A stretch of DNA of 17,059 nucleotides from Dehalococcoidia bacterium (GCA_004376695.1 SOJB01000025.1:1-17059), one strand, 5' to 3'. Shown: positions 1 to 7,086, counted from the stretch's first letter. The notes: a model not told the origin generated them from the letters alone. A program made the numbers and translations.

Positions 1-849
1 TTCTCCCACCTGGCTCCCATAACCGACGAACAGCTTAACGAGATTCAGAGGCAGGTCAACGAATGGATACGCCAGAACCTGAGAGCGGAGGCGAAAGCCC
101 TGCCCTATAGTCAGGCCATTGCCGACGGTGCTATCGCGTTGTTTGAAGAGAAATATGGTGAGGAAGTTCGGGTGCTGCAAATAGGGGAGCCGGCAATAAG
201 CAAGGAGCTCTGCGGCGGCACTCATGTGGGTTCAACGGGTGAGATCGGCATGTTTCTGATTACCGGTGAAAGCAGCATTGGCGTGGGATTGCATCGTATT
301 GAAGCGGTGACGGGAAGAGAAGCTGAATCTCTACTTGAATCTCGCTTAACTGCTTTGCAGAGCGTAGCCAGAGAAATGGAAGGCTCGCTCGAAGAGGTCC
401 CCGACAAGGTGAGAGCGCTCATCAGAGAGTTGGAAGCAGAGCGCAAGAGATCTCTTTCACTGGAAAGGGAGCTATCGCGCAGAATAGCGGACGATCTGTC
501 GGGACGAGCGGAGCAGGTGAACGGCGTGACAGTCCTTGCTGCCAGGGTGCCGCTGCTGACCATGCCTGTCCTGAGGGAAATGGGCGACATTCTGCGGGAC
601 AGACTGAAGAGCGCCGTAGTGGTTCTGGCTACGGTCTATAACGGTAAGCCTAACTTCCTGGCTATGGTGACTCCTGACCTGACGGAGAGGGGACTTCATG
701 CCGGCGATATCGTAAATCAGGTAGCCAAAGCTACCGGCGGAGGTGGTGGTGGCAAGGCTGCTATGGCTCAAGCCGGCGGGAAAGAGGCGGCCAGACTTGA
801 CGAAGCTCTGAGATCGCTGAAAGGCATCGTCGCGGACCGGATTCGCTAA
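1..849 (+). CDS. alaS: Alanine--tRNA ligase, C-terminal part (5' end outside window)
   Basis: The frame is open from base 1 and ends at TAA 847-849, giving the last 282 residues of AlaRS. AlaRS charges tRNA-Ala in the cytoplasm and hydrolyses mischarged Ser/Gly-tRNA. The visible part starts in the editing (SAD) domain: a block typical of AlaRS (ALFEEKYGEEVRV) is followed by the zinc-binding CGGTH at visible residues 71-75, then GVGLHRIEAVTG. A charged helical linker follows (about residues 105-160, rich in Glu, Arg and Leu). The last part is the DHHA1/C-Ala domain, with its glycine-rich stretch (GGGGGGK) near the end. The catalytic and tRNA-recognition domains lie left of the window. A neighbouring alaS and ruvX is a common bacterial arrangement. 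Identification is secure; the sequence looks intact. Confidence 0.97.
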   Translation, partial: FSHLAPITDEQLNEIQRQVNEWIRQNLRAEAKALPYSQAIADGAIALFEEKYGEEVRVLQIGEPAISKELCGGTHVGSTGEIGMFLITGESSIGVGLHRIEAVTGREAESLLESRLTALQSVAREMEGSLEEVPDKVRALIRELEAERKRSLSLERELSRRIADDLSGRAEQVNGVTVLAARVPLLTMPVLREMGDILRDRLKSAVVVLATVYNGKPNFLAMVTPDLTERGLHAGDIVNQVAKATGGGGGGKAAMAQAGGKEAARLDEALRSLKGIVADRIR

Positions 850-900
850 CTGTCAGTCACTTCGTCAGGTGAGCGCCGGCACAGATTCTGAACGAAGCCC

Positions 901-976
901 GTCATTTCGAAGGGAGCGAAGTGGAATGAAGAGGCGCCGGGATTCTTCGCCCCGATGGGTCGGGGCTCAGAATGAC
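901..976 (+). repeat. Intergenic palindromic repeat, copy 1 (GTCATT...AATGAC ends)
   Basis: A 76-bp element in the alaS-ruvX gap. It is bounded by the inverted hexamers GTCATT (901-906) and AATGAC (971-976). It has an internal perfect hairpin, GCCCCGA (949-955) / TCGGGGC (960-966), with loop TGGG. Its 3' half is shared with 3879-3927 (minus) and, more loosely, with 14439-14476 (minus). To its right, TGACAG/TGACAA motifs recur at 973, 995, 1015 and 1039, like degenerate partial units. It has no ORF of its own. I read it as a small non-coding dispersed repeat (REP- or MITE-like). Confidence 0.7.
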
Positions 977-1057
977 AGAGGAAACGGGTCGGCGTGACAG
1001 AAGAAGGCCCGGAATGACAGAAGGGAAAGGGCTCGGCTTGACAATGGGAATGGTGAA

Positions 1058-1537
1058 ATGCGCAGCTTAGGCCTGGATATCGGAGGTAGAAGAACCGGGG
1101 TGGCCATGAGTGATCCCCAGGGTATGCTGGCAACCCCCTTGACCGTGCTCGAAAGTCAAGACGAAGACGCCCTTATAGATGCGATTCTCAAGCTCGTTGA
1201 GCAATACAGGGTGGAGCGTCTTGTGGTTGGCTTGCCTCGCCGTCTAAGCGGCGAGATTGGCAGACAGGCCAGCAAGGTAACGGCCTTCGCTGACAAGTTG
1301 TTATTGCGAGCCAGGGAAATTGGCCTCGACCAGCTTGATATGCAACTATGGGACGAGCGGCTCTCTACCCAGGCTGCCGAGCGATTGAAGACGGACGCCG
1401 GTGGTGGGCGACAAAAACTGCGCTCCGGGGCAAAGAGAGGAGCCAGGCGCCACAGTTTTCGGGCTAAGGCCCAGGTAGATGCTATAGCGGCAGCTTTCAT
1501 CCTCCAGGGCTATCTCGATAGCTTGAGGAACGGGTAG
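1058..1537 (+). CDS. ruvX: Putative Holliday junction resolvase / pre-16S rRNA nuclease, YqgF family
   Basis: A 159-residue RNase H-fold nuclease of the YqgF/RuvX family, implicated in 5' maturation of 16S rRNA and possibly in recombination. Expected acidic residues are present: Asp7 in LGLDIGGRRTGVA, Glu100 in LWDERLST, and Asp141 in VDAIAAAFILQGYLD. The VVGLPRRLSGEIG block (about residues 57-68) is also typical. It is somewhat longer than the roughly 140 residues common in the family; the excess is a basic Gly/Arg-rich stretch at about residues 114-138 before the last catalytic Asp. The ATG start fits the conserved N-terminus, although the ribosome binding site is weak. It ends two bases before aroE and is probably the first gene of the ruvX-aroE-sppA-aroC operon. 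No clear promoter was seen in the repeat-filled gap upstream. Confidence 0.93.
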   Translation: MRSLGLDIGGRRTGVAMSDPQGMLATPLTVLESQDEDALIDAILKLVEQYRVERLVVGLPRRLSGEIGRQASKVTAFADKLLLRAREIGLDQLDMQLWDERLSTQAAERLKTDAGGGRQKLRSGAKRGARRHSFRAKAQVDAIAAAFILQGYLDSLRNG

Positions 1538-1539
1538 CA

Positions 1540-2430
1540 ATGGCGAGATACATAGGCCTCATCGGTTATCCCATCAAGCACTCTATCTCTCCCTCTTTCC
1601 AGCAGGCTGCCCTTGACTACCATCAGCTCGGTATTCGCTATGAGCTCTGGGAGACAAGCCCGGCTCAACTCCAGGACGTGGTGGATGATCTGAGGAAGCC
1701 GCACAATGTTGGAGCTAATGTTACCGTGCCCTACAAAGAGGTAGTTTTGCCTTTATTGGACGAAGTCGACGACCTGGCGAATCTGGTCGGTGCCATCAAC
1801 ACGATAGTGAAGAAGGGTGACAGGCTTCTGGGTTACAATACAGACGTCTATGGTTTTACGGAAGCGCTGGGCAAGGAGAGGCGCTTCGACCCGGAAGGAA
1901 AGCGGGTGGTCATTCTGGGCGCCGGCGGAGTGGCGAGAGCAGTGGGTTTTGCCCTGGCGCAAAGGAAGGCGGCGTCACTGGCCGTTACCGATGGTGTCTT
2001 TGAGCGAGCCAGCGCATTAGCAGAGAGTTTGACGGGTTATGTCGAGAGGGCTTCGGCAAGCTCAGGTGATTGTGAGACACATGTGATTGCTTTTCAGTGG
2101 CAGAGTGTAAGCTCGGCCGAGGCTTTTGCCAACTGCGATTTGATAGTTCATTGCACCACGGTAGGAATGAAACACAGTTCTCAGGAAGGACAATCGCCTC
2201 TGAGTCTCGAGGTGATTCCCGGGAGCGTCCTGGTCTATGACCTGGTATACAATCCCTGGCCAACCCCTCTGTTGAAGCTGGCACAGAAGGCGGGAGCAGA
2301 TATACTCGGCGGTCTGCCTATGTTAGTATATCAAGGAGCGGCGTCTTTCGAGCTATGGACAGGCAAAGAAGCGCCGGTTGATGTAATGCTCAGTAAGGCT
2401 AAGGAAGCATTAACGGGAGTAGAGAAGTGA
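1540..2430 (+). CDS. aroE: Shikimate dehydrogenase (NADP+)
   Basis: A 296-residue enzyme that reduces 3-dehydroshikimate to shikimate with NADPH. The shikimate-binding segment YPIKHSISPSF is at residues 10-20. The catalytic Lys66 lies in NVTVPYKE and Asp102 in GYNTDVYGF. The dinucleotide-binding motif is GAGGVARAV (127-135). The C-terminal DLVYNPWPTPLL and GGLPMLVYQGAASFELWTG blocks are canonical. ATG 1540 follows the ruvX stop by two bases and gives the standard N-terminus. The 3' end overlaps sppA by four bases (GTGA). Residues 168-180 contain a segment, ERASASSGD, encoded by GCTTCGGCAAGCTCAGG, which resembles a widespread repeat fragment (see findings). HCTTVGM stands where NxTxVGM is more usual. 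Confidence 0.96.
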   Translation: MARYIGLIGYPIKHSISPSFQQAALDYHQLGIRYELWETSPAQLQDVVDDLRKPHNVGANVTVPYKEVVLPLLDEVDDLANLVGAINTIVKKGDRLLGYNTDVYGFTEALGKERRFDPEGKRVVILGAGGVARAVGFALAQRKAASLAVTDGVFERASALAESLTGYVERASASSGDCETHVIAFQWQSVSSAEAFANCDLIVHCTTVGMKHSSQEGQSPLSLEVIPGSVLVYDLVYNPWPTPLLKLAQKAGADILGGLPMLVYQGAASFELWTGKEAPVDVMLSKAKEALTGVEK

Positions 2431-3356
2431 AAAGGAAAAACGTAGTAGTTATAACTCTGGGCATATTGCTGGTTGCGGCAATAGCGGTTGTGATCATCCT
2501 GAGACCGATGGCAAGACCGGTGGCAGACAAGATCGCTGTCATCCCCCTCAGTGGAACCATCGCATTTCAGGAGGCCTCATTCTTGTCCGGGTCGACCATT
2601 ACACCGGGGCTGGTGAGAGAATTCCTCGAGAGAGCAGAGCGAGATGTGGCTGTGAAGGCGATTGTTCTACGTATAGAGAGCCCCGGCGGAGCAGTGCCGC
2701 CGTGCGAGGAAATCTTGAAGGAGATACAGAGAATCAAGGAAAAAATGCCCATTGTAGTAGTCATGGAGAATGTAACTGCCTCGGGCGGATACTACATCTC
2801 GACGGGAGCGGATAAGATCGTTGCTTCTCCGTACGCGCTGACGGGGAGCATTGGGGTCATCTCTCAGGCAGTAAATATCGAGGGACTTTATGAGAAACTG
2901 GGCATCAAGATACAGACCTTCAAAGGCGGCAAGTATAAAGACATGCATTCGGGATTGAGGGAGTTGACGACCGAGGAAGAGGAAATCATGCAGCGACTGG
3001 TTGACGAGTATTATGAGCGCTTCGTCGAAGTAGTAGCTGACGGCAGGGGGCTGGCCAGGGATGAGGTCAGGCGTTTGGCTACGGGGCAGCTTTACACCGG
3101 GACCGAAGCCATGAGGTTGGGACTGGTCGACGAACTGGGCGGTCTGGATACGGCGATAGATTTGGCGGTAGAACTGGCCGGTCTTGAAGTGGCGATGGTG
3201 GAGTACTACCGGCCACCCAGGATCACGTTATGGTCGCTCTTGGGGTTTGGCAATGCTATCCGAATGAGGCTATGGGGATTCAGTGCACAGGACATAATCC
3301 TGCTGGAAACCTTAAGCCAGCATTATCCTCAACCCAGATTCCTGTATCAAGGCTGA
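2427..3356 (+). CDS. sppA: Signal peptide peptidase SppA, short (S49) type
   Basis: A 309-residue membrane-anchored serine protease that degrades signal peptides left in the membrane after secretion. A single N-terminal anchor spans about residues 6-26 (VVVITLGILLVAAIAVVIIL) after MKRK, so the catalytic domain is probably extracytoplasmic. S49 motifs are LRIESPGGAV (81-90), ENVTASGGYYIS with the likely nucleophile Ser119, and GSIGVISQ. The likely general base is Lys171 in GGKYKDM; the Ser-Lys spacing of 52 matches what I recall for the Bacillus enzyme. YTGTEAMRLGLVDELGG follows. The start is GTG 2427, overlapping the aroE stop by four bases, which suggests translational coupling. The last base of its TGA is the first base of the aroC ATG. 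Confidence 0.93.
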   Translation: MKRKNVVVITLGILLVAAIAVVIILRPMARPVADKIAVIPLSGTIAFQEASFLSGSTITPGLVREFLERAERDVAVKAIVLRIESPGGAVPPCEEILKEIQRIKEKMPIVVVMENVTASGGYYISTGADKIVASPYALTGSIGVISQAVNIEGLYEKLGIKIQTFKGGKYKDMHSGLRELTTEEEEIMQRLVDEYYERFVEVVADGRGLARDEVRRLATGQLYTGTEAMRLGLVDELGGLDTAIDLAVELAGLEVAMVEYYRPPRITLWSLLGFGNAIRMRLWGFSAQDIILLETLSQHYPQPRFLYQG

Positions 3357-4645
3357 TGGGGCAGTTTCGTTTTCTTACCGCTGGAGAATCCCACGGAAAG
3401 GGATTGGTCGCCATCGTGGAAGGAATGGTGGCTGGTCTTCCCCTGGCAGAGGACTATATCAATAAGGATCTCAGGCGGCGCCAGCAGGGCTACGGGCGTG
3501 GTGCCCGCATGAAGATCGAAGAGGACAAGGCCGAGGTTATCTCAGGCATTCGCTACGGACTCACAACGGGCAGCCCCATCGCTCTCTCTATAGCAAATCG
3601 AGACTGGCAGAACTGGCAGCAGCAGCTAAGCGTTTCTCCGATAGAGAAAGAATCAGAGCCCGTAACCCGTCCCCGCCCGGGACATGCCGACCTGGCCGGT
3701 GTGACCAAGTACGGCCTCAACGACATCAGACCGGTTATGGAAAGAGCGAGCGCCCGGGAAACAGCCGCCAGAGTGGCTGTTGGAGCTGTGGCCAGAAGAT
3801 TCCTGGAGGAGTTAGGGATTGCCATCTATAGCCAGACGCTGGCAATCGGACATGTAGGCTGCGAATCCTTCACGTCCCATGATTCTGAGCCCTCCCGATT
3901 GCATCGGGACAATCGGGGCGAGGAATCTCGCCGCGCTCAAGGAAGACCTCGTGAAGAAAGCACGGTAGATTGGCAAAAGGTGGAATCCTCCCCCGTCCGT
4001 TGTGCCGATGCCGGGCTGGAGAAGGCAATGATGACAGCCATCGATGAGGCTAAGGCCAGGGGCGATACACTGGGCGGTGTGTTCGAGGTGACCGCTGTGG
4101 GAGTCCCCGTCGGTCTGGGCAGCCACGTTAGCTGGGACCGCCGTCTTGACGGCGGGATTGCTCAGGCGATGATGAGCATCAACGCTGTGAAGGGGGTGGA
4201 GATTGGAGCGGGATTTGCCCTGGCCACGGTTAAGGGTTCACAGGCTCACGATGTCATCGAACCGGCCCACCGGGTCGTTGCCGGTGACCCTGCTTCGCCA
4301 TTGCCGGAAGCGTCGACGATGCGGCTTTTTCCGTGGCGACACGCCACTAATCGTGCCGGCGGCATCGAAGGCGGCATAAGCAACGGCGAGAACATAGTAG
4401 TCAGGGCGGCAGTTAAGCCGATTGCTACCCTGGCCAGTCCTTTACCTTCTATAGACCTTCGCAGTGGTGAGGCAACTGAAGCTCACTGCGAGCGCAGCGA
4501 TATCTGTATTGTCCCTGCCGCGGGGGTAATCGGTGAAGCCATGCTGGCCATTGTCCTGGCCGATGCTTGCCTGGAGAAGCTCGGCGGTGATAACCTGAAG
4601 GAGACCCTGGCGCATTATCGCTATTGTCTGGGCAATATCCCTTGA
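3356..4645 (+). CDS. aroC: Chorismate synthase with in-frame repeat-derived insertion
   Basis: Converts 5-enolpyruvylshikimate-3-phosphate to chorismate using reduced FMN. Hallmarks: TAGESHGKGL (8-17), RRRQQGYGRGARMKIE, RPRPGHADL (105-113), MERASARETAAR (128-139), SSPVRCAD (211-218), GGIEGGISNGE (335-345) and the C-terminal HCERSDICIVPAAGVIGEAM. ATG 3356 overlaps the sppA stop by one base (TGATG) and gives the family N-terminus; the open frame back to 3230 lies inside sppA. At 429 residues it is some 40-60 longer than usual. About 30 extra residues (172-203, rich in Ser, Arg and Glu) coincide with a palindromic repeat also found between genes. A second extra stretch is at about 300-325. All signature motifs remain, so it is probably functional. 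Confidence 0.95.
   Translation: MGQFRFLTAGESHGKGLVAIVEGMVAGLPLAEDYINKDLRRRQQGYGRGARMKIEEDKAEVISGIRYGLTTGSPIALSIANRDWQNWQQQLSVSPIEKESEPVTRPRPGHADLAGVTKYGLNDIRPVMERASARETAARVAVGAVARRFLEELGIAIYSQTLAIGHVGCESFTSHDSEPSRLHRDNRGEESRRAQGRPREESTVDWQKVESSPVRCADAGLEKAMMTAIDEAKARGDTLGGVFEVTAVGVPVGLGSHVSWDRRLDGGIAQAMMSINAVKGVEIGAGFALATVKGSQAHDVIEPAHRVVAGDPASPLPEASTMRLFPWRHATNRAGGIEGGISNGENIVVRAAVKPIATLASPLPSIDLRSGEATEAHCERSDICIVPAAGVIGEAMLAIVLADACLEKLGGDNLKETLAHYRYCLGNIP
3879..3945 (-). repeat. Palindromic repeat copy 2, inside the aroC coding sequence
   Basis: Read on the minus strand, 3927-3912 gives GATTCCTCGCCCCGAT, one mismatch from 941-956 of copy 1. Bases 3892-3879 give GGGCTCAGAATCAT, matching the GGGCTCAGAATGAC end of copy 1. 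The centre is a perfect hairpin, TCCCGAT (3893-3899) / ATCGGGA (3903-3909), and CCCGATTG (3894-3901) can alternatively pair with CAATCGGG (3910-3917). The right flank up to about 3945 also looks repeat-like, so that boundary is approximate. The element is in frame and contains no stop in the aroC direction. Confidence 0.7.
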
Positions 4646-4698
4646 TTGGGCAACTGCTGTCCCGGGGCAAGTGACGCAGCATTAGCGAAAGCGAAAAG

Positions 4699-4720
4699 CT
4701 GTGAAACAAGGCCTTCACAG
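4699..4720 (-). terminator. Hairpin after the MBL gene, probable intrinsic terminator
   Basis: In the gap between the convergent aroC and MBL genes, CTGTGAA (4699-4705) and TTCACAG (4714-4720) form a perfect 7-bp stem with an 8-nt loop. Read on the minus strand, the stem starts 8 bases after the MBL stop (TGA at 4731-4729) and is followed by CTTTTCGCTTTCGC, a moderately T-rich tract. This suits termination of the minus-strand transcript. Plus-strand transcripts from aroC have no T tract after it. Confidence 0.5.
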
Positions 4721-4728
4721 AGGGTTAA

Positions 4729-5355
4729 TCAGAGCAGAAAAGGATTTCCTCTCCGTTCATCGCCGATAGTGGTGGGTGGTCCGTGGCCGGGATAGACAAT
4801 GGTTTCATCAGGCAAGACCATGAGTTTGTCATGGATGCTCTTGATCAGGCGCTCGTGGCTGCAACCGGGAAAATCGGTTCTGCCGATACCGAGCTTAAAC
4901 AGAGTATCACCGCTGAAGACTACCCCGTGCCCCAAGAGACAGATTCCACCGGAACTATGTCCCGGGGTGTGGAGGACTTCGAAGTGCAGGTCATCGATGT
5001 CTATTCGGTCGCCGTCCTTAAGCAACCTGTCAGGCTGAGGAGGTGATTTGACAGGGGTAAGGCCGAGTGCTGTTAGCATACGCATTGGGCTGGCAAATAC
5101 CAGTCCCTTTTCGGCCTCATGAAGGGCGAACTGGGCACCCGTTTTTTCTTTGACTGCACGAACGGCCCCAACATGGTCGATGTGGGCGTGGGTTATCACA
5201 ATCAAGGAGACGGATAGGCCCATTTGCTGCACCGTTCTCAGGATAGTCGCCGCTTCGGCGCCGGGGTCGATAATCATCCCTTTCATCGTCGAGGATGAGC
5301 CGACGACATGGCAGTTGGCGGCAAAGGAGCCGACTATCAGTGTTTTCACAACCAT
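4729..5355 (-). CDS. Metallo-beta-lactamase-fold hydrolase (glyoxalase II-like)
   Basis: A 208-residue cytoplasmic hydrolase of the MBL superfamily, similar to the YcbL/GloB-like proteins. The metal ligands are visible: THAHIDH at 55-61, His133 in LHTPGHSSGG, Asp150 in FSGDTLF, and His191 in VYPGHGPPTTIGDE. The order and spacing fit a two-metal thioester-hydrolase type enzyme. Its substrate cannot be told; hydroxyacylglutathione hydrolase is the usual automatic label, but a bacillithiol, sulfur or other thioester substrate is as likely. The start is ATG 5355, preceded by GGGAGA at SD distance. It is a single-gene minus-strand unit, convergent with aroC and divergent from the ABC exporter. It is full length with no anomalies. 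Confidence 0.9.
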   Translation of the reverse strand: MVVKTLIVGSFAANCHVVGSSSTMKGMIIDPGAEAATILRTVQQMGLSVSLIVITHAHIDHVGAVRAVKEKTGAQFALHEAEKGLVFASPMRMLTALGLTPVKSPPQPDRLLKDGDRIDIDDLHFEVLHTPGHSSGGICLLGHGVVFSGDTLFKLGIGRTDFPGCSHERLIKSIHDKLMVLPDETIVYPGHGPPTTIGDERRGNPFLL

Positions 5356-5494
5356 TGGTTTCTCCCGGGGAAATCTTACCGTTGAATTCGTAGAATAGTA
5401 GCATAACCTACGTCCCTCAGGACACCGTGTTCACAAACATCTCTGCATGGTCACGGTTGGGTAGAGGTTGCCTCTCTGGCTACGTTAGCGGAGA

Positions 5495-5523
5495 TTGCAA
5501 ATTCCAGCGTTTTCCGTTATAAA
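5495..5523 (+). promoter_or_regulatory. Probable sigma70-type promoter for the ABC exporter, leaderless start
   Basis: TTGCAA (5495-5500), a 17-nt spacer, then TATAAA (5518-5523). A start about seven bases downstream would be around 5530, only some five bases before ATG 5535. No Shine-Dalgarno sequence precedes that ATG, and an in-frame TAA at 5520-5522 rules out any start further upstream. The divergent region 5356-5534 otherwise shows only a small hairpin (AGAGG/CCTCT, 5463-5475) and no clear minus-strand promoter. Confidence 0.5.
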
Positions 5524-5534
5524 GTGCTGTTTCC

Positions 5535-6275
5535 ATGGCCACCATCCTCCGCGTAACAAATCTGACCAAGCAATACAACAGCTTCACAGCGGTAAACCGC
5601 ATTTCCTTCGAGGTTAAAGAAGGCGAAATCGTCAGCCTGCTGGGACCGAATGGGGCAGGAAAGACCACAACCATCCAGATGCTTCTCTCACTCGTCTCGC
5701 CCACAAGCGGAGACATCGAAGTGTTCGGGAAGAACCTCAAGGAGCATCGCGAAGAACTGCTTGCCATGATGAACTTCACCGCTCCTTATTCCCTTTTACC
5801 GTACAATCTTACTCCCAGGGAAGCCCTTACTGTGTTCTCACTGCTTTATGGAGTTCGGAACTACAGAGAAAGGGTGAAGTCGCTTGTTGACGAGTTCGAT
5901 CTCGGCGAACTGGTCAATAAGAAGATAGGCCAGCTCTCTTCGGGCGAGCAGATGCGTCTTGGTGTAGCCAAGGCGTTTGTCAACAACCCTAAGCTTCTTC
6001 TGCTTGACGAACCCACTGCTTCACTCGATCCTCCGACTGCCAGACAGCTCAGGGCAAGAATCCTGAACCTGATCCGGGAATCGCGCGGTGCCGTTCTCTG
6101 GACCTCCCACAACATGCGGGAAGTAGAAACGGTGTCGGACAGGATTATCTTCCTTTCTCGGGGACGGGTCGTGGCCGATGACACTCCCCAGAATCTTAAG
6201 AAGCGATTCGGCCAGGAGGATCTGGAGGAGATTTTCATTATTATTGCCAACGAACCGGTCAGGGAATCGTTATGA
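5535..6275 (+). CDS. ABC transporter ATP-binding protein (ABC-2 exporter type)
   Basis: A 246-residue ATPase subunit that would power the membrane partner encoded next. Walker A is GPNGAGKT (37-44), the signature is LSSGEQ (134-139), Walker B is LLLLDEP (154-160) with D-loop SLD, and the H-loop His192 lies in TSHNM. The usual Q-loop glutamine is not evident: the region reads MMNFTAPYSLLPYNLTPREAL, a pattern I associate with some drug/polysaccharide ABC-2 exporters. Only cytoplasmic domain features are present. ATG 5535 is the first possible start (in-frame stop 13 bases upstream). It overlaps the permease gene by four bases (ATGA), so the two are co-transcribed and probably translationally coupled. 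The substrate is unknown. Confidence 0.92.
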   Translation: MATILRVTNLTKQYNSFTAVNRISFEVKEGEIVSLLGPNGAGKTTTIQMLLSLVSPTSGDIEVFGKNLKEHREELLAMMNFTAPYSLLPYNLTPREALTVFSLLYGVRNYRERVKSLVDEFDLGELVNKKIGQLSSGEQMRLGVAKAFVNNPKLLLLDEPTASLDPPTARQLRARILNLIRESRGAVLWTSHNMREVETVSDRIIFLSRGRVVADDTPQNLKKRFGQEDLEEIFIIIANEPVRESL

Positions 6276-7072
6276 GCTACCTGCACATACTGGGCATATT
6301 CTACCGGAACATAGTTCTTATCCGACGGAGCGTCCCGAAACTGTTCGGGCTTTTCGGTTTTGTCACTGTTGCATTGTTCCTCTGGGGATTCCTTACTCTC
6401 TGGGTGCAAACTCTTGCTCCGGATGATGCTGCGACTGACTTCATCCTACTCATTCTCAGCGCCTTCATCTTCTGGTCCCTGTTCGATCTCTCCCAACGGT
6501 CTTTTGGCGTTTCTTTCCTGGAGGAGGTCTGGTCGCGCAACGTCATCAATCTCTTTGCCTCTCCGGTGAAGTTGAGCGAGATGGTTCTGGGATTTATCCT
6601 GGTAGGTGTTGTTCAGGCTCTACTGGCTTTCTTCTACGTTACGACCCTGGCTTTCTTGCTCTACGCTCTCAACATCTGGAACTTGGGGCTTTACTTCGTC
6701 CCCTTTTTTGTCAACATTCTCATTTTCGGCTGGGCCCTCGGCGTGGTGACCATCGGGCTGGTTGTCCGGTTCGGACCGTCAGCCGACATCCTGGCTTTTT
6801 TCATCCCCTTTCTCCTGCTGCCTTTTTCCGCAGTCTATTATCCCATATCTATATTTCCTCCCTTTTTACAGAAACTCACCTTCGTCTTGCCAACCAGGCA
6901 TATGTTTGAAGGTATGCGCACAGCTATAACCGAGGGAGTGATTCCCCTGGATAATGTGTTCTGGGCGAGCACTCTGAACTTGATCTGGGTTGTTCTGGCA
7001 TTTCTCTTCTTGTACTGGATGCTTCGTCTTGCCAGGATCAAGGGATACCTCAGCCGTTTGGTCCAGGATTAA
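6272..7072 (+). CDS. ABC-2 type transporter permease
   Basis: A 266-residue integral membrane protein and the partner of the preceding ATPase. Hydrophobic segments consistent with about six transmembrane helices lie near residues 24-46, 56-75, 107-130, 135-165, 170-192 and 238-256. The motif before the last helix, SAVYYPISIFPPFLQKL followed by LPTRHMFEGMR, is the ABC-2 membrane signature. The ATG at 6272 overlaps the ATPase stop, fixing the start. There is no large extracytoplasmic domain, so it is a minimal two-component exporter. Substrate (drug, lipid or polysaccharide) cannot be inferred. The gene is followed by a hairpin without a T tract and then a promoter for aroKB. Confidence 0.9.
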   Translation: MSYLHILGIFYRNIVLIRRSVPKLFGLFGFVTVALFLWGFLTLWVQTLAPDDAATDFILLILSAFIFWSLFDLSQRSFGVSFLEEVWSRNVINLFASPVKLSEMVLGFILVGVVQALLAFFYVTTLAFLLYALNIWNLGLYFVPFFVNILIFGWALGVVTIGLVVRFGPSADILAFFIPFLLLPFSAVYYPISIFPPFLQKLTFVLPTRHMFEGMRTAITEGVIPLDNVFWASTLNLIWVVLAFLFLYWMLRLARIKGYLSRLVQD

Positions 7073-7086
7073 CGCCTCCATCTCGT

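Noticed and set aside
1038..1043. TTGACA as a -35 element for ruvX
   Set aside because: It is only 14 bases before the ruvX ATG and no -10 fits; it belongs to the tandem TGACA units.
901..1044. CRISPR array or tRNA remnants in the repeat-filled gap
   Set aside because: The units are short, degenerate and unevenly spaced, with no conserved full-length repeat or spacers, and no cloverleaf or cas gene is present.
846..1133. 95-residue minus-strand open frame over the alaS-ruvX gap
   Set aside because: It mostly translates the palindromic repeat (CHSEPRPIGAKN-type peptide), a known kind of spurious ORF.
3230..3355. N-terminal extension of aroC by 42 codons
   Set aside because: It lies inside sppA, and the family N-terminus begins at ATG 3356, which is coupled to the sppA stop.
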